A stretch of DNA of 6,163 bases from Planctomycetaceae bacterium (lineage in GTDB: Bacteria > Planctomycetota > Planctomycetia > Pirellulales > Thermoguttaceae), in contig JAITBS010000582.1 of assembly GCA_031283515.1 (NCBI GenBank), forward strand, positions 1 through 6,163, in the 5' to 3' direction. Made by a program: the position numbers and the translations under genes. Under the pieces are notes generated by a model that did no database searches, was not told the DNA's origin, and saw only the letters and a list, made by a program, of their open reading frames with translations. Below, piece by piece: positions 6,149 through 6,163 of the stretch; within the stretch, counting starts at the first letter, position 1; every line of letters starts with the position of its first letter.

Positions 6149-6163
6149 CAGGTCGATGACCTG
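6149..6163. repeat. Hairpin at the window edge
   Basis: CAGGTC-GAT-GACCTG fills the last 15 bases as a perfect 6-bp stem with a 3-nt loop. The stem may continue past the window, since the preceding bases are GTCCG. Confidence 0.5.

Noticed and set aside
5976..6163. CRISPR array
   Set aside because: The palindromes differ in sequence and spacing. There is no constant repeat with unique spacers, and no cas gene is in the window.

Overview
This AT-rich window holds three confidently recognised protein-coding genes. They are the 3' end of a restriction-modification methylase gene (+), a btaA-type betaine-lipid synthesis gene (-), and an oversized tex gene (+) that fills more than half of the window. 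The organism is a bacterium. None of the three genes has a convincing Shine-Dalgarno site. The Tex protein carries long low-complexity additions, and a btaA homologue sits on its own. I lean weakly towards a Planctomycetota-like lineage, but this is inference and the sequence does not prove it.

Layout. Positions 2-478 encode the C-terminal 158 residues of a type IIG/Eco57I-like DNA methylase/endonuclease. Positions 512-622 hold a 36-codon remnant that looks like the GIY-YIG (T5orf172-like) N-terminus found on some restriction helicases, cut short by a stop; unassignable debris follows up to 864. The left edge is therefore probably the decayed end of a defence locus. It meets btaA (865-2061, minus strand) tail to tail.

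The 512-bp gap between the divergent btaA and tex genes is structured. It holds an intrinsic-terminator-like hairpin facing left (2303-2341) just after a tiny hydrophobic minus-strand ORF (2344-2457), and a 13-bp inverted repeat that shares an arm with that hairpin. It also holds a good promoter for tex (2462-2488) and a tex leader with overlapping, mutually exclusive hairpins (2495-2544). The promoter lies inside the longest possible tex reading frame, so the real start is the ATG at 2574, not the upstream TTG at 2472.

Tex (1119 residues, against about 770-790 in typical bacteria) keeps the whole Tex/YqgF/HhH/S1 core. It has about 210 extra low-complexity residues inserted just before the conserved SDYF block, and about 180 disordered, charged residues after the S1 domain. 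Downstream of tex, 190 bp contain five perfect short hairpins, two of which are reverse complements of each other. This looks like an intergenic repeat element or structured RNA, and it runs to the end of the window.

No new multi-gene system is evident. The least explained parts are the hairpin array after tex, the structured btaA-tex gap and the Tex insertion. The three main genes show no shared pathway.
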